DNA of 64,000 nt. Origin: Halichondria panicea (Eukaryota; Porifera; Demospongiae; Suberitida; Halichondriidae). Below the pieces are notes generated by a model that was not told the origin of the DNA, searched no databases, and saw only the letters and a list, made by a program, of their open reading frames with translations. Below are positions 48,501 through 59,436 of this stretch, one piece after another (position 1 is the first letter of the stretch; every line of letters begins with the position of its first letter). Location of the stretch: positions 3,089,501 through 3,153,500 of the forward strand of contig NC_087387.1 in NCBI RefSeq assembly GCF_963675165.1. The letters run 5' to 3'. The translations under genes and the position numbers were made by a program.

Positions 48501-49145
48501 GGTGGGCCGCAATTGAGCTTGGGCGAAGATTGTTGTTGCCACTGCTAGTAGTTGTTTTCCCTCTGAATACAGTAAGTGAATTCACAATTCAATGTGTGTT
48601 TCGGGTGCATGGTTAGTATTAACGATTTGTTACTTTATTTTATCAGGTGTACGTGGTTCTCCTCCTCATTACTGTTCTCTCAACAACCTCGTTCTTTTTA
48701 CCTTACAAATCGTTCCTGTCTAATTCAGTGGAAATAATTCTGCTCATAAATGTGACTGTGTTAATGCTTTTGGATGCAACTCCATCAATTAGAGAGGCGT
48801 TGTTTACATTTTCTGAAAAAAGTGATGTGAGCCCTATCAGTTGGCTACTGTTTTCTGTTTACTATCTTCCCATCTTACTCTTTATCGCTATTCTAGTTGG
48901 GGACATTGCACACAGAATTGCTAGGTAAGTTTATAAGTAGCCAATCTCTTGCTCACTGAAATTATTTCTGTAGGAAATTAAATTCTGCTGCTGACAGTAG
49001 AGATAAAGATAAAGAATCGATACCTTCAAAACGTCAAGTAGTCCAACCTCCGGCTACCACATTAGTGGTAGTTATAACTGATTCTGATAATCAAGATGAA
49101 GGTGAAGGAACTGTGTTGGAAAGTTCTATAAATGTAGTATTATGA
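42558..49145 (+). CDS. Beta-helix ectodomain, multi-pass membrane protein
   Basis: Twenty-one exons: 42558-43063, 43162-43769, 43821-43974, 44044-44152, 44205-44350, 44409-44532, 44599-44741, 44800-44890, 44949-45059, 45170-45334, 45644-45814, 46015-46183, 46244-46345, 47447-47535, 47598-47654, 47709-47840, 47896-48048, 48130-48255, 48437-48571, 48647-48924, 48974-49145; 1246 aa. Signal peptide, then about 650 residues with repeated 'C.F.NN....GG.' rungs (CQFINNRADA, CNFVNNTGFSGGGVY, CTFSGN) typical of right-handed parallel beta-helices, many N-glycosylation sites, and a Cys-rich membrane-proximal part ending GLLCGSCRNNTG. From about residue 855 come seven to nine hydrophobic helices, and then a charged cytoplasmic tail of about 55 residues. 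I know similar architectures from early-branching animals and protists but no named function; surface receptor or sensor is inferred. Exon 16-17 uses a 55 bp intron chosen for frame. Confidence 0.82.
46610..46664. repeat. Short hairpin in intron 13 of the beta-helix gene
   Basis: The arm tagttgggcagagtccaac pairs with gttggactctgcccaacta across a loop of about 18 bp. A single arm-like copy lies near 21866, so this is probably the tip of a dispersed foldback family. Confidence 0.7.
46724..46938. mobile_element. MITE of the 'agc(a/g)ggtaattttcg' family
   Basis: Ends taccgtaatagcaggtaatt and the inverted aattacctgctatacggta, about 215 bp; inner inverted motifs (atattcgtgg / ccacgaatat) are also present. 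It has no coding capacity. Confidence 0.75.
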
Positions 49146-49481
49146 TTTTTAGCGTGCAGTTAAATGATATGTTTTTTCACATTTTTCATTGTGGGCACGT
49201 ACCTATATATAAGTATAATAATTATATTGAACTTAAATCGGCCCTTCTAAGCTCTAAATAATAGTAAGCATAATTATGCAGGCTTCTATATACTATAATT
49301 ATGTGTGCATGCCCTAGACATAATTAACGACTGATTTATTCATCAATCAGATTCAACAATGGTTTAGAGTAAACGTCTCAAAATATACCTTATTCACTGA
49401 AAATTGTGTCTGTTGCTAATGGTGCTTATCATTACGAGATGTTCTGATGTTGGTGACTGAGAGCATGTGTAGGTAACAGTT

Positions 49482-49645
49482 TAGCCTCGTTCCCAGGTCG
49501 AGTTGTCTCCAAAATAATGCTTAGGTTGCCACTAGGCCCAGGGAAGATTGGATCTGGGCGTGATTATAATTAGTATTCGCTGAATTCCAATGGCTATAGT
49601 AGTCTAAGTTGGTGACCAAATAACTCGGCCTGGGAACGAGGCTAG
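49482..49645. mobile_element. MITE with 'tagcctcgttcccagg' termini
   Basis: Left arm tagcctcgttcccaggtcga, right arm cggcctgggaacgaggctag, about 164 bp. Related termini are seen at 63617-63663 and, as single ends, near 6740 and 61330. Confidence 0.75.
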
Positions 49646-49889
49646 TAACAGTTGTGCTTTAAGTACATAATTTATATCTAATGTACACATAGAATCAATG
49701 AATATTGTATGGTATAATTTTGGTATGGGTATTCCACTAGCACTCTGGCTGTTATTTAATAGCATTGCATGTGACACAATAAGGATACAAATGTAAAATG
49801 ATATCTACCCACTTACATCAACAGCTAGCTAGACATCTATATAGTAAGTTGCTGAGTCTTTCAATATTATCTTGATCTGAAGCAGCAGT

Positions 49890-51595
49890 ATGTTATCAAC
49901 AAGTGTTGCTCTTATACTTATTCTACTGTTGTGCTCTGAGTCTCATGGTTCAGGTAAGTGCTATTATTGTACACAGCTTGACCAGAGCAGTTTATGTTGA
50001 ATATAATAACTTATTGCTTCAAATTTGTTTTACTGTTTAATTAATAGATACATGTAGGTAGCTACCATTGCTGCTGGATATACATAATTATAGTACATAC
50101 AGTGGTTGGGTTGTATGCTGTAGTAAATCTGGCAATATGAAGCGTAGCCTTATAGATCTAGTTTAACTAAAACGAAAGTGATGGATCACAATTAAGTTTC
50201 ACATTATATAATTATAGGGCCCGGCTGGCCGGTCGGGGTTAACTCCCTATATATGTTGTTGGTACTGCCTGTGTTTACTTCAACTGCATGTGTGCATGTA
50301 TACGTACATATAGAACTGCATCCATAATTATTAGAACTGCATCCATAATTATAACATGCCGTAGCCTGCATGTATATGCATTGTGTACTGCGGAGTTATT
50401 CATGTTGAATAAACAGAGATATAATAACTGTAATTTTATGATAATAGGAACAACAGCGTGCAATAACCTTTCAGAGCTTTGTGAGCTGAGATTCAACCAA
50501 GTCAGCTTTGTTGGTACTCATAATTCTGGGTCTGGCTTTGATGGTCGTCTACGAAGATGTGACGGTGAAATGGTAGATAGTTGCATATGGCGGAACCAAG
50601 ACCTGAACATTACTGCACAATTGAACTTGGGAGTTCGATTCCTTGAAATTGATTTATGTCTGTTACAAGAAGACTGTAATTCTACTGTATACGGTGATAC
50701 AGGAAACTCGTCTCTATTCACATGCTATGCAAGGCACAATGTCTTTTCATATGCCGGTCCTGTTGCAAGACTTTTCCAGCAAGTAAACGACTGGATGATT
50801 TGCAACCCACAAGAAGTGATTGGACTTTACTTTCCTAATGAAGTTCCTGATGGACAAAAAACAGAGATTATCTCGGAGCTAAAAATTATTCTTGAAAGAA
50901 TGTGGTTTCATAGTAACAAAAACACGTCTGGTGACTCGTCGGTGTACATGAGTACACACTATAACACTCAAGGAGAGTGGCCAACCCTTTCTCAAGCAAT
51001 ATTGTCAAATGAACGAATTTTTGTTTTTATAGATTCCAACTTGACGAGTGGTGAACATACATCAGGCATGCTCTGGAATCATCCCTCCATTTTCTCAACT
51101 TACATTAAGCCTAATCAAGATAATAATGAATGTAATGATCGTCTTCTCGACTTGGCTGATCGTTGCAATACAACTGAAGATATTTTGATAGAAGCTGGAG
51201 TTACTCTTGGTATTTGCATTTTCACAGGTCAGGATAACTGTAACGTTATTCTTCCAAATGCCACATTGAAATGCTACAACCGACGAATTGGGAAAACAGT
51301 TAATGTTGTCGCAGTTGACTTTCCTGAACTAGGCACTTCAACTGTTTTTGATATTGTGGCTCTACTGAACCGAAACAACATTGATATGTACAGACCCTCA
51401 CCAGTAGTAACTGCTACAACTTCTTTAGAAACATTATCAACATTGGCTTCTTTCAACATTACGTACAGATCCTCACCAGTAACTGCTACAACTTTAGAAT
51501 CAACGTCAACATTGGCTTCCTCCGCTGCTTTCAACATATTATCTTTCAAATTGATGAGCATTGTCTGTTTAGTGTTTTTCCTTTCCTATTCGTAA
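49890..51595 (+). CDS. Secreted/GPI-type PI-PLC-X-like protein, copy 1
   Basis: Two exons, 49890-49953 and 50448-51595; 403 aa. Exon 1 encodes a signal peptide (MLSTSVALILILLLCSESHG). The body resembles the X domain of bacterial-type phosphatidylinositol phospholipase C (PLCXD class): the first catalytic His lies in VGTHNSGSG (H46), an Arg and acidic residues in GVRFLEIDL (R85, E88, D90), and a second His in CYARHN (H118). Many Cys and N-x-S/T sites fit an extracellular protein. The C-terminus is a Ser/Thr-rich stalk (about 338-380) followed by a hydrophobic end with no cytoplasmic tail, as in GPI-anchor signals. It should cleave phosphodiester head groups outside the cell, though the substrate cannot be told. 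The stalk has an internal repeat absent from copy 2. Confidence 0.88.
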
Positions 51596-53352
51596 CTGTG
51601 AGTCTGCGTTCTTGTAATAATTATGTATACATGTAGATATTAATTTTATTTAGCTGTGTCCACTACTTTAATTCTTGATCTCGTTCTATACTAATGTCAG
51701 ACTCATATCTCAGATACTATTATCTATAGCTCTAAGTGAGTGAGTCAGTTTGGAGTGCCACGTTACAGCTGGATGAGTCATCGAAATACCAGCTTGTTTT
51801 GAAGCAAAATTAGATCGTGAATCAGCTTGTGTCGGAATTGCGAGTAAAAGCGAAAAGTATTGCAGAGGTATTTTCTATCTATACTATGCCTCCTACCCAT
51901 ATTTGTGGAGGTTCAAATCGTTAGCTTAAATTAGATCTGCTGAAGATAGCTGAACGAGCAAAAAATTTGCTGGACGTCTCAGTAGCTAGACATGCTAGAG
52001 ATCTATATGCAGTTTTATGTTGCTGATCAATAGGCCAATAGGCCCTGATAAATTATTCTTTTTTCCCCCCATTCTACAAAATTACGCTCTGTGTGTGTGT
52101 GGGTAGAGTGTTACAACTGCTCAAGGATCGATCGATGAAGTGCAAGTAAGAATTCTATAGACTTCTAGTCAGGATCGCAAATTGTGGATGCAAAATAATG
52201 CTTTGTTATAGGCCACTTTTAGTTGCCATACATGTTTCAAATCATACATGTTTCAAATCAACCTCCCTCCTACTTTTACTTGCCCCTAAATTTAGTCATT
52301 ATATTTATATATTGCTGATGTCAGCCATTATTTGAGGTCAAAGTTGTGTTTTTTTGCTGAATAATACAGATATTCTATGTGCTTCAATTGATACACTTAG
52401 GGCCCGAGACAATCAGAGGAGTACCGTAATTGATGTAATTACAGCACCACTCTAATTATACAAAATTCGAAATTTTCGACCATATATAGCACCCTATAAA
52501 TTCATTTGTTTTATGTACGTATAGTATCACAAAATAAATTGTTTTTCTGCCGCTGTAATTACATCAATTACAGTGCATATACCTGTGGTAAATGACATCA
52601 GACATCAGGAATAATGAAGGCCTCCCTCCCCCATTAGAGTCCAGCTTGCATTAATATCATCTGAAACATGTTAGCAACAATGAATGTCCTTGACATTGTG
52701 ACAGTGCATGCATAGCAAAATTAGTATACCATGATACTCTACTTAGTAGTTAGCTCTGCACTATAACGCTAACTATTGGTATAGCTGCAAAAGTGAAGGA
52801 AGAGCGTAAGCTGCACTGTTTCATGAGAATGTGGCAGCCATTAATTATGGACTTCGAATCCTTTTAGCAACAATCATTGTCGATTATTTCACACTTTTTT
52901 GCAAATGTAAATTGTACTATACATGTGTGTATTGAACCATGAATGGTTTCAAAACAGTTAGTCCCCCCCTTCTTACTTCAAAACCAGAGTCTTACGCAAA
53001 ACGGGGGGGGGGGGGTTAGTTTCTCAAAGTCCAATTCACTGAAAGTTGGTCTGTTGCCTAAGGTGTTTATGGTCATCAATGAGGGATGTGTAGGTAACAT
53101 GTACATCTGGGAATTAGAGTAATGCATAAGGGAATTCATTTGCATATATAGATGTGAGACTCTGTGAAGTCTGGCAGACCCGCAGATTCTAGAATCAATG
53201 AATATTGTAATTCAGTGTGGGTATTCCCGCTTGTTTACTCTGATTGTTATTCATAGCATTGCATGTGACACCATACAAATGTAATATGATATCTAGTTTG
53301 TGCATCTAGCTAGCTATAGTTGCTGAGACTTTGAGATCATCCCTAAAGCAGT
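51596..53352. other. Spacer between the PLC paralogues
   Basis: Contains dispersed-repeat fragments (about 52085-52215 and 52730-52880), a poly-G run near 53003-53017, and, from about 53020, sequence alignable with the region upstream of copy 1 (about 49370 onward). That marks the start of the duplicated unit. No coding exon seen. Confidence 0.6.
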
Positions 53353-55366
53353 ATGTTTTCAACAAGTGTTGCTCTTATTATTCTACTGTTGTGCTCTGAG
53401 CATGGTTCAGGTAAGTGCGGGCTTAGATAGCACTATAAATAGGTAGCACCAACAGGGCCACACACACAGCTCAGCCTGAGCAAATGATGCATGTCGAAGC
53501 CAGATAAAAATAATTATATTGATTCCCACAATTGTTACTGTCTATACATAGATCTAGCTAAACTAGATTGCTGCTGTATAGTGCTATCCTGCAGTGAATT
53601 AATCGTACTTATCACTCATCATGCTTTATAGTAGATCTGTATGCATGACAGTCATTAAACGAAACTGCAGGCATGCATGAGTTTCACAATAATATTCAGG
53701 TAGTGTAAATGTATTTATGCAGCTATGCTTGAGACAAAAATAAACACTGTAATTGGAACAAGAATTGTTTGGCATACAAGTCATTCAGGCAGGCCCTTTT
53801 ATATATAGGAGATTAAACACCTGTTTGGCAGTTCAACCTCACATTAGCAGCGGGTAATTTCGTTGGTGTAAATTTTCGTATGAACTACCCAATTTAGGAT
53901 TCTAAATGTTTGTGCAGCTCAAGAATAGACAGTAGTGACGTAGATTCTATTGCGCAAAAATAATTTTTAGATTATTACATGTACTAAAAAAAATACGAAA
54001 TTTCCCCCATACGAAAATAACCCGCCATACGGTATATAGGGATAATGAGTCTATAATTGGATTACATAGGTCCCATGTCGATACTTAATACTGATACACG
54101 GCAAGCATATGCACGTGGAAACTTTTCGCTGTAGATTATCCGATGCATCATGAATTGTAATCACCCTATTGTTGTTTGTGTTCCAGTGTTTACAAATCAC
54201 TGTGTAGCTAGAACTAATAATATAAACTACAATGCCATGCATAGCCTGTATGCCTGTGCATTGTCTTATACTACAGAATTTTTGATACCTATATAGGAAC
54301 AATGGCGTGCAACAACCTTTCCGAGCTTTGTGAGCTGAGATTCAACCAAGTCAGCTTTGTTGGTACTCATAATTCTGGGTCTGGCTTTGATGGTCGTCTA
54401 CGAAGATGTGACGGTGAAATGGTAGGTAGTTGCATATGGCGGAACCAAGACCTGAACATTACTGCACAATTGAACTTGGGAGTTCGATTCCTTGAAATTG
54501 ATTTATGTCTGTTACAAGAAGACTGTAATTCTACTGTATACGGTGATACAGGAAACTCGTCTCTATTCACATGCTATGCAAGGCACAATGTCTTTTCATA
54601 TGCCGGTCCTGTTGTAAGACTTTTCCAGCAAGTAAACGACTGGATGATTTGCAACCCACAAGAAGTAATTGGACTTTACTTTCCAAATGAAGCTCCTGAT
54701 GGACAAAAAACAGAGATTATCTCGGAGCTAAAAATTATTCTTGAAAGAATGTGGTTTCATAGTAACAAAAACACGTCTGGTGACTCGTCGGTGTACATGA
54801 GTACACACTATAACACTCAAGGAGAGTGGCCAACCCTTTCTCAAGCAATATCGTCAAATGAACGAATTTTTGTTTTTATAGATTCCAACTTGACGAGTGG
54901 TGAACATACATCAGGCATGCTCTGGAATCATCCCTCCATTTTCTCAACTTACATGAAACCTAATCAAGATAATAATGAATGTAAAGATCGTCTTCTCGAC
55001 TTGGCTGATCGTTGCAATGCAACTGAAGATATTTTGATAGAAGCTGGAGTTACTCTTGGTATTTGCATTTTCACAGGTCAGGATAACTGTAATGTTATTC
55101 TTCCAAATGCCACATTGAAATGCTACAACCGACGAATTGGGAAAACAGTTAATGTTGTCGCAGTTGACTTTCCTGAACTAGGCACTTCAACTGTTTTTGA
55201 TGTTGTGGCTTTGCTGAACCAAAACAACATTGATATGTACGGATCCTCACCAGTAACTGCTACAACTTCTTTAGAAACAATGACTTCCTCTGCTGCTTTC
55301 AACATATTATCGTTTGGATTGATGAGCATTATCTGTTTAGTGTTTGGTTTTCTTTTCTATTTGTAA
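53353..55366 (+). CDS. Secreted/GPI-type PI-PLC-X-like protein, copy 2
   Basis: Two exons, 53353-53410 and 54297-55366; 375 aa. Same layout as copy 1: signal peptide (MFSTSVALIILLLCSEHG), X-domain with THNS, GVRFLEID and CYARHN motifs intact, Ser/Thr stalk, hydrophobic C-terminus. Over the catalytic exon I count under 20 differences from copy 1 in about 900 nt, whereas exon 1, the intron and the 5' flank differ much more. The stalk is shorter (one SSPVTATT block instead of two), and the intron is longer because it contains a TIR element. An internal ATG at 54302 is also in frame, but the spliced signal peptide exon makes the upstream start more likely. Confidence 0.88.
53845..54035. mobile_element. 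MITE of the 'agcgggtaattt' family in the copy 2 intron
   Basis: Left end agcgggtaatttcg, inner ttttcgtatgaac, and right end cgaaaataacccgcc. About 190 bp; copy 1's intron lacks it. Confidence 0.65.
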
Positions 55367-55582
55367 CTGTGAGTCAGAGTCTGCGTTCTTGTAATAATTA
55401 TGTATAGACATCTACAACATAATTTTTTTTAGCTATTCTAAGGCTCCACTATTAATGTCTCAACAACTTATTAATCCTTGATCTCTACTATTGCCAGCTT
55501 GTTTCGAAGCAATGATTACATCTTGTTTCACAGTGAAACAGCCATCCAATCTGAATGGCTCCTTTAATTGCTTGCTGCATTG

Positions 55583-55786
55583 CAAAACTAGGGTACTGTG
55601 GTTATAGCACTCATGTGTGTTATAGTTGATCACTAGTCTAGACCTTTCGCTCAAGTCAGCAACTTCCATTCCACATGCATGCAAACTAGGGTACTGTGGT
55701 TATAGCACTCATGTGTGTTATAGTTGATCACTAGTCTAGACCTTTCGCTCAAGTCAGCAACTTCCATTCCACATGCATGCAAACTG
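55583..55786 (+). repeat. Direct tandem duplication, unit about 100 bp
   Basis: The block beginning actagggtactgtggttata and ending with ccacatgcatgcaaact occurs twice back to back with essentially no differences. Confidence 0.85.
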
Positions 55787-56175
55787 TGTTTATAGCCATA
55801 CTGCCCACCAATTATCCCATAAGAGCAGCACTGAAATTCTCATGTACACTTACTATATATACTCTTCAGTGCTGCTTTTGTGGGGACATGCGTATATATA
55901 CGTGCCTACAACATATTCAGACGAGTTAAGGTGGGAGGAAGTATGGCTAAGTTGCTCAACACAGTTCATGGAATTGAAATTGCTGACATAAAAATGATTC
56001 AATGTTCCTCCCGTATTTTCAAAAGGAGAAGAGCCAGTGAAGGAGGTTGTAATTAAAGAGCTGAAGGTATACATGTAGTGAAGTGGGTATAATAATAAAG
56101 TAGTGATAATAAATGGAAGGGCATCTAGAGAAGCTAGATTAAGAATGCGATATCACTTATGTATATTGGTGAATA

Positions 56176-56274
56176 ATAATTATGGATCTCCGACGGTATT
56201 CGCCACCTTGGATTTGGTTGATTCTGGCTGTGTGTGACGTGGCAACTCCAAGGTGGAATACCATTAGAGATCCA
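56176..56274. repeat. Foldback element, about 98 bp
   Basis: tggatctccgacggtattcg and ccaccttgga at the left pair imperfectly with tccaaggtgg and aataccattagagatcca at the right. Confidence 0.65.
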
Positions 56275-56339
56275 ATCATTGCATGGTAGTCTATATAATA
56301 AAAGTGGAAAGATGCACTTTAATTATGCTGCTCTATATC

Positions 56340-56880
56340 CACAGAGAAACATCAAGGACTATAGGCTATTCGCACATGACTGTGTACTGTACTGAGCAGT
56401 TAATAACACCAGCGACACAAAGGATGACATTGGCACAAGTGAAATTGATTAATAATGCTATTTACATAGTGCATCTCAAACAAGAAGCTCTCTCTTCAAT
56501 TGTAAACTTACACTGTAAACTTAGTTACTTAATCGAGGAAACCTCCACCTGAGGATCATCCCAACTGCATGTAGCTAAGAGAACAGCATTTTTGGCACTT
56601 GTAAGACCACATCGCCACCTAGAATACGCTGCACCTGTCTAGCTGGTTCCCACACAAGAAAAGGATATTACAACACATTTCAGAAATGATCTGCCAAAAT
56701 TGAAATGGTTACTAGCAAAATGCAAATCATTGCTGGAACAATTCGTATGATTGAATGTCGTCTCATTAAGATGGAACAATGAAAGAGATGGAAGAGAACT
56801 TTGCCATTATAATTATGTATAAGAGTCGACGAAACAAATGTATTAGTTTGTAAACATGTGTATAAAGGTAAACTCCTGTA
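56340..56880 (+). pseudogene. Decayed non-LTR retrotransposon reverse transcriptase
   Basis: Conceptual reading with stops shows DYRLFAHDCVLY, which corresponds to the catalytic box (FADD) of LINE-type reverse transcriptases with one Asp replaced. About 220 bp later comes LALVRPHRHLEYAAPV, the downstream LVRP..EYA motif of the same protein. Several stops and frameshifts interrupt it. It looks like a CR1/Jockey-type 3' fragment; clade assignment is uncertain. Confidence 0.6.
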
Positions 56881-57595
56881 AGTCATTAGTTAGCTGTTTT
56901 AATGGTATGCATTAAATCACACTTACATTTAGGAAAAATCTTTTTATATCTAAACAACGATAACTAATAATGAGTAAATTACCAGAATATACATTGTTCA
57001 AAGTATGGCCCGCGAGACTAAGTAGGTGGTGGGAGAACCTCCATTTATTTAGCAATGTGAAAAATTGCTAATATTGGTCGGGGGGGGGAAACCAAGCAGG
57101 CGAGAGCAGAACTCCAATCCATTACAACGTCATTCACGTCATTAGGAGCACTCTCATCTGCTTCTGTTCACATGTAGACTACGTTTTTTTTCCTATGCTA
57201 TTTTGTGGTTTTTCTGGCCAATACTAGATCTAGCACTTTGCTAGTAGGGTGATGACCATTTTAGGGGAGTGAAACAATTGATTGATCAGTACAGTCCAGA
57301 GACAGAGCTAGAGATCAGAAGCCTTATTCAGTTCTGGGGAAGAGGCGTGACTTGCGAGACGGCCTAGGGGTCGAAGTTTAATAGTTTTGTAGGCGTATTT
57401 TTATGTTCTGTTTCAGTACAATATTAATACAGAGCGCTAGCTAGATCATATCAATAGTGCTAGTGCAGTACAGTGCATCTCGATTGTCGGTCTCTAGTAT
57501 TATAAAACTGTAACCCCAGTTTTTCATTTGGACGAGAGCGTTAAGGTACATACGTAGGTCCAGCTACACTGAACCTTAGGCCGGCCTTGTAGGAG

Positions 57596-59214
57596 ATGCC
57601 TCATCAAATTTCCTTCACCTCGTTGATGTCAACAGTAACTGTGCTGGCTACCCTTTTTGCTTTTGTTCCTACACCTAGAGGTGAGCAGCATAAATCATGA
57701 GTTAAACGTTTTATAATTGCTTGCTAAAGACTGGCAACTTTAATTAATATTTCTCCCCCAATACAGTTGTTGCACAACCTCACTGTGATGCCCTGACCGA
57801 ATTAGCTTCGAATGCTAATCAAAGTACACTTCTTGGTTCATGTACTCGTGATGCTGATTGTACCATGATAACTTGCATGATCTTAGACATAACAACGCGA
57901 AAGTTCGTTCAAGAAGCACAGCTAAGAGTTCTGCCTTGCACAGTCCCTATGCCACAGGTGGAGTTTAAGCTACTAAACGATGACGGGGCTCGCTTTATGC
58001 AGCTTGTCAATAGTACTTCACAAGTACCTATCATGATCAGCACCAATGGGTTAAATATCGAAATTGGAACGTTGATTTCTTTTGTTAATCATACAGCAAA
58101 TGCTATAGGAATCATGGTGAGTTCAAAACATATATGTAGAGTAGTAATATTCATGTGGTAAATCCCCAGATGGAGCTGTTACCACCATCGCAACAAGTGC
58201 CGGTCACTCTTTTCAACTTCACTACTGTACTGCTGGACCTGTCAGCTTGCCCAACTATAGGTGACCTTTTGTTGTGTCTGACATATCCGTGTTATTTAGC
58301 CTACATTGTGTGAGCATGCCATCATGGTTTATTTTGTGCCCACCCATGCATTCAATACAATGGGTTTGTCTGGGAGTAGTGAATCAACATTCATTGGCCT
58401 CTTGGTGCTAACAGACCGTCTTGTGCATTGCTCTTATGGTAAACAGGGTTGAATCACATGATTTATGATAACATAATGGCATGACTGTAAAGTTCAGACT
58501 AAGGAAATGTGATCACACACTCACACTATTATACATGTAGGGTAGTTACTCTGGATACTGCATACATAAAAATATATTCGTGTTTAGTGCGAGTGTGCAG
58601 TGCAGTGTTATTTGCTAGTAAATTATTTTATGGGCACTCATGATCACTACCGACTTTAGTTCCGCACGCACTTGTCAGCTTGTTGCGTATATACAGCACA
58701 CCTGGTTAATGGATCCATTTTTGGTGGAAATTGAAGTGTGCCAGGAAGTCCAGCTCTTAGTCTCTGATAACTTTGCATTGAAGAATGTGAGCCAGCTCAG
58801 CAAAAATGTGTTGCACGTGATCGTGTCCAACCTCCTCTGGCAAAAACCACCAACACTTCGTACATGTATTGCCATTGCTGTGTAGTACCGGTAGCCACTT
58901 ATGTGGTAATAGCTGCAAAGTTGCAAAGTTGTACCTTTAACCTTAGCACTTCCCGTCATTACAAAAATAATTTTCATTTAAGTTGTAGTAAACTGTACAT
59001 AACAACAAACTTATAGTCTTCCCTTTTCTATACAGATCCCACTACTAGGGACCAAGCGACAACAGGAACAGTTACAAACAGTGGTACTACTAGGGACCAA
59101 GCGACAACAGGAACAGTTACAAACAGTGGTACCCAGTGTTTTTCATACTCAAAAATATGGCTGGTGATAGAATCACTGCTATTGTTTGCTGTACTGTTTG
59201 TGGATAGAATGTAA
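57596..59214 (+). CDS. Orphan type I membrane or GPI-type protein with Thr-rich repeat
   Basis: Four exons: 57596-57680, 57767-58116, 58170-58260, 59036-59214; 705 nt including stop (234 aa), with phases consistent. Exon 1 encodes a hydrophobic leader (about 28 aa). The ectodomain has a few Cys and N-glycosylation sites (NQST, NSTS, NHTA, NFTT). The last exon begins with two exact 15-residue copies of TTRDQATTGTVTNSG (45 nt each), a likely O-glycosylated stalk, then one hydrophobic helix (WLVIESLLLFAVLFV) and a three-residue end. I do not recognise the family. Intron 3 (58261-59035) holds an extra 80-codon open stretch (58640-58885) that may be an alternative exon. The 3' end faces CDCA7. Confidence 0.7.
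59052..59141 (+). repeat. Exact 45 bp tandem repeat within coding sequence
   Basis: Two adjacent identical copies of the unit starting ggaccaagcgacaacaggaa and running through acagtggtactactag, encoding TTRDQATTGTVTNSG twice. No silent differences. Confidence 0.85.
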
Positions 59215-59436
59215 GGAGCCACCATACTTGTACCAATATGTGTGTGATCACTTAATTTACTTTTTCTGGCCACCAATAATTTGTGTTTTTTTTAATTTTT
59301 GTACGCTATTTTTACAGCTTTATATATACAGTCATGTAATTGCGTTATCAGTTTTAGGTTAGATAAGATAACAAAGTGAGCACTCACAGTAAGTAAATAT
59401 ACCCGAACCAAAAAGAATTGTCCAGTTGTTCAAAGT

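Noticed and set aside
50288-50447. Upstream in-frame extension of PLC exon 2
   Set aside because: The segment is intron; a signal-peptide exon at 49890-49953 joins in phase at 50448, and the second gene copy has the same structure.
55773-56074. Overlapping open frames on both strands between PLC copy 2 and the RT relic
   Set aside because: Each is about 70 codons, with no homology, no clear splice sites and proximity to repeats.
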